A stretch of DNA of 5,559 nt, from the NCBI GenBank assembly GCA_030611815.1, contig JAUWPC010000230.1:1-5559 (forward strand), in the 5' to 3' direction. Source of the DNA: Desulfobacteraceae bacterium (GTDB lineage: Bacteria > Desulfobacterota > DSM-4660 > Desulfatiglandales > Desulfatiglandaceae). The notes under the pieces were generated by a model. That model saw only the letters and a program-made list of their open reading frames with translations, was not told where the DNA came from and searched no databases. Both the position numbers and the translations under genes were made by a program. Shown here piece after piece: positions 5,553 through 5,559 of this stretch (positions are counted from its first letter, which is position 1; each line of letters opens with the position of its first letter).

Positions 5553-5559
5553 GCCGCCT

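Overview
The window looks like a piece of an anaerobic, probably Desulfobacterota-type (former Deltaproteobacteria) chromosome or metagenome contig. This placement is an inference. It rests on the branched-chain-amino-acid-type (HAAT) ABC operon, whose substrate-binding protein ends in an ...NPRCK tail, and on the short TTCA-type and AAGTGCC-type repeats between genes, which I associate with that group. Nothing here fixes the species.

The left part (1-874) is accessory and mostly non-coding. It opens with the 5' end of a Phd/YefM-family antitoxin gene on the minus strand, with a clear Shine-Dalgarno sequence and a near-consensus sigma70 promoter overlaid by GTCAA repeats. Back to back with it is an N-terminally truncated remnant of a metallo-beta-lactamase-fold hydrolase (169-366, plus), followed by a likely terminator (428-457). 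Next come two perfect 16-bp tandem repeats (482-513), then an unusual 224-bp element (593-816) with long imperfect inverted arms built of GTTCA/TGAAC units around a structured core. No convincing gene lies between 367 and 874.

The middle holds one intact plus-strand gene (875-1690) for an alpha/beta-fold hydrolase with a complete Ser-Asp-His triad. A 13-bp perfect inverted repeat (1699-1737) separates it from the convergent transporter operon and probably terminates both.

The right part (1765-5552) is a minus-strand HAAT operon in the transcribed order livM (permease), livG (ATPase), livF (ATPase), livK-like (periplasmic binding protein). M/G and G/F overlap by 4 bp at ATGA, a sign of translational coupling; the binding-protein gene follows after 103 bp with its own strong RBS. 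The second permease, livH, is missing from the window and is expected just beyond the right edge. Together the genes would bind a small amphipathic substrate in the periplasm and import it using ATP. The true substrate (branched-chain amino acid, amide, aromatic acid or other) cannot be read from the sequence.

I do not see a clearly new multi-gene system. The most unusual material is the repeat-rich stretch at 474-816 and the junction of the antitoxin with the hydrolase remnant.
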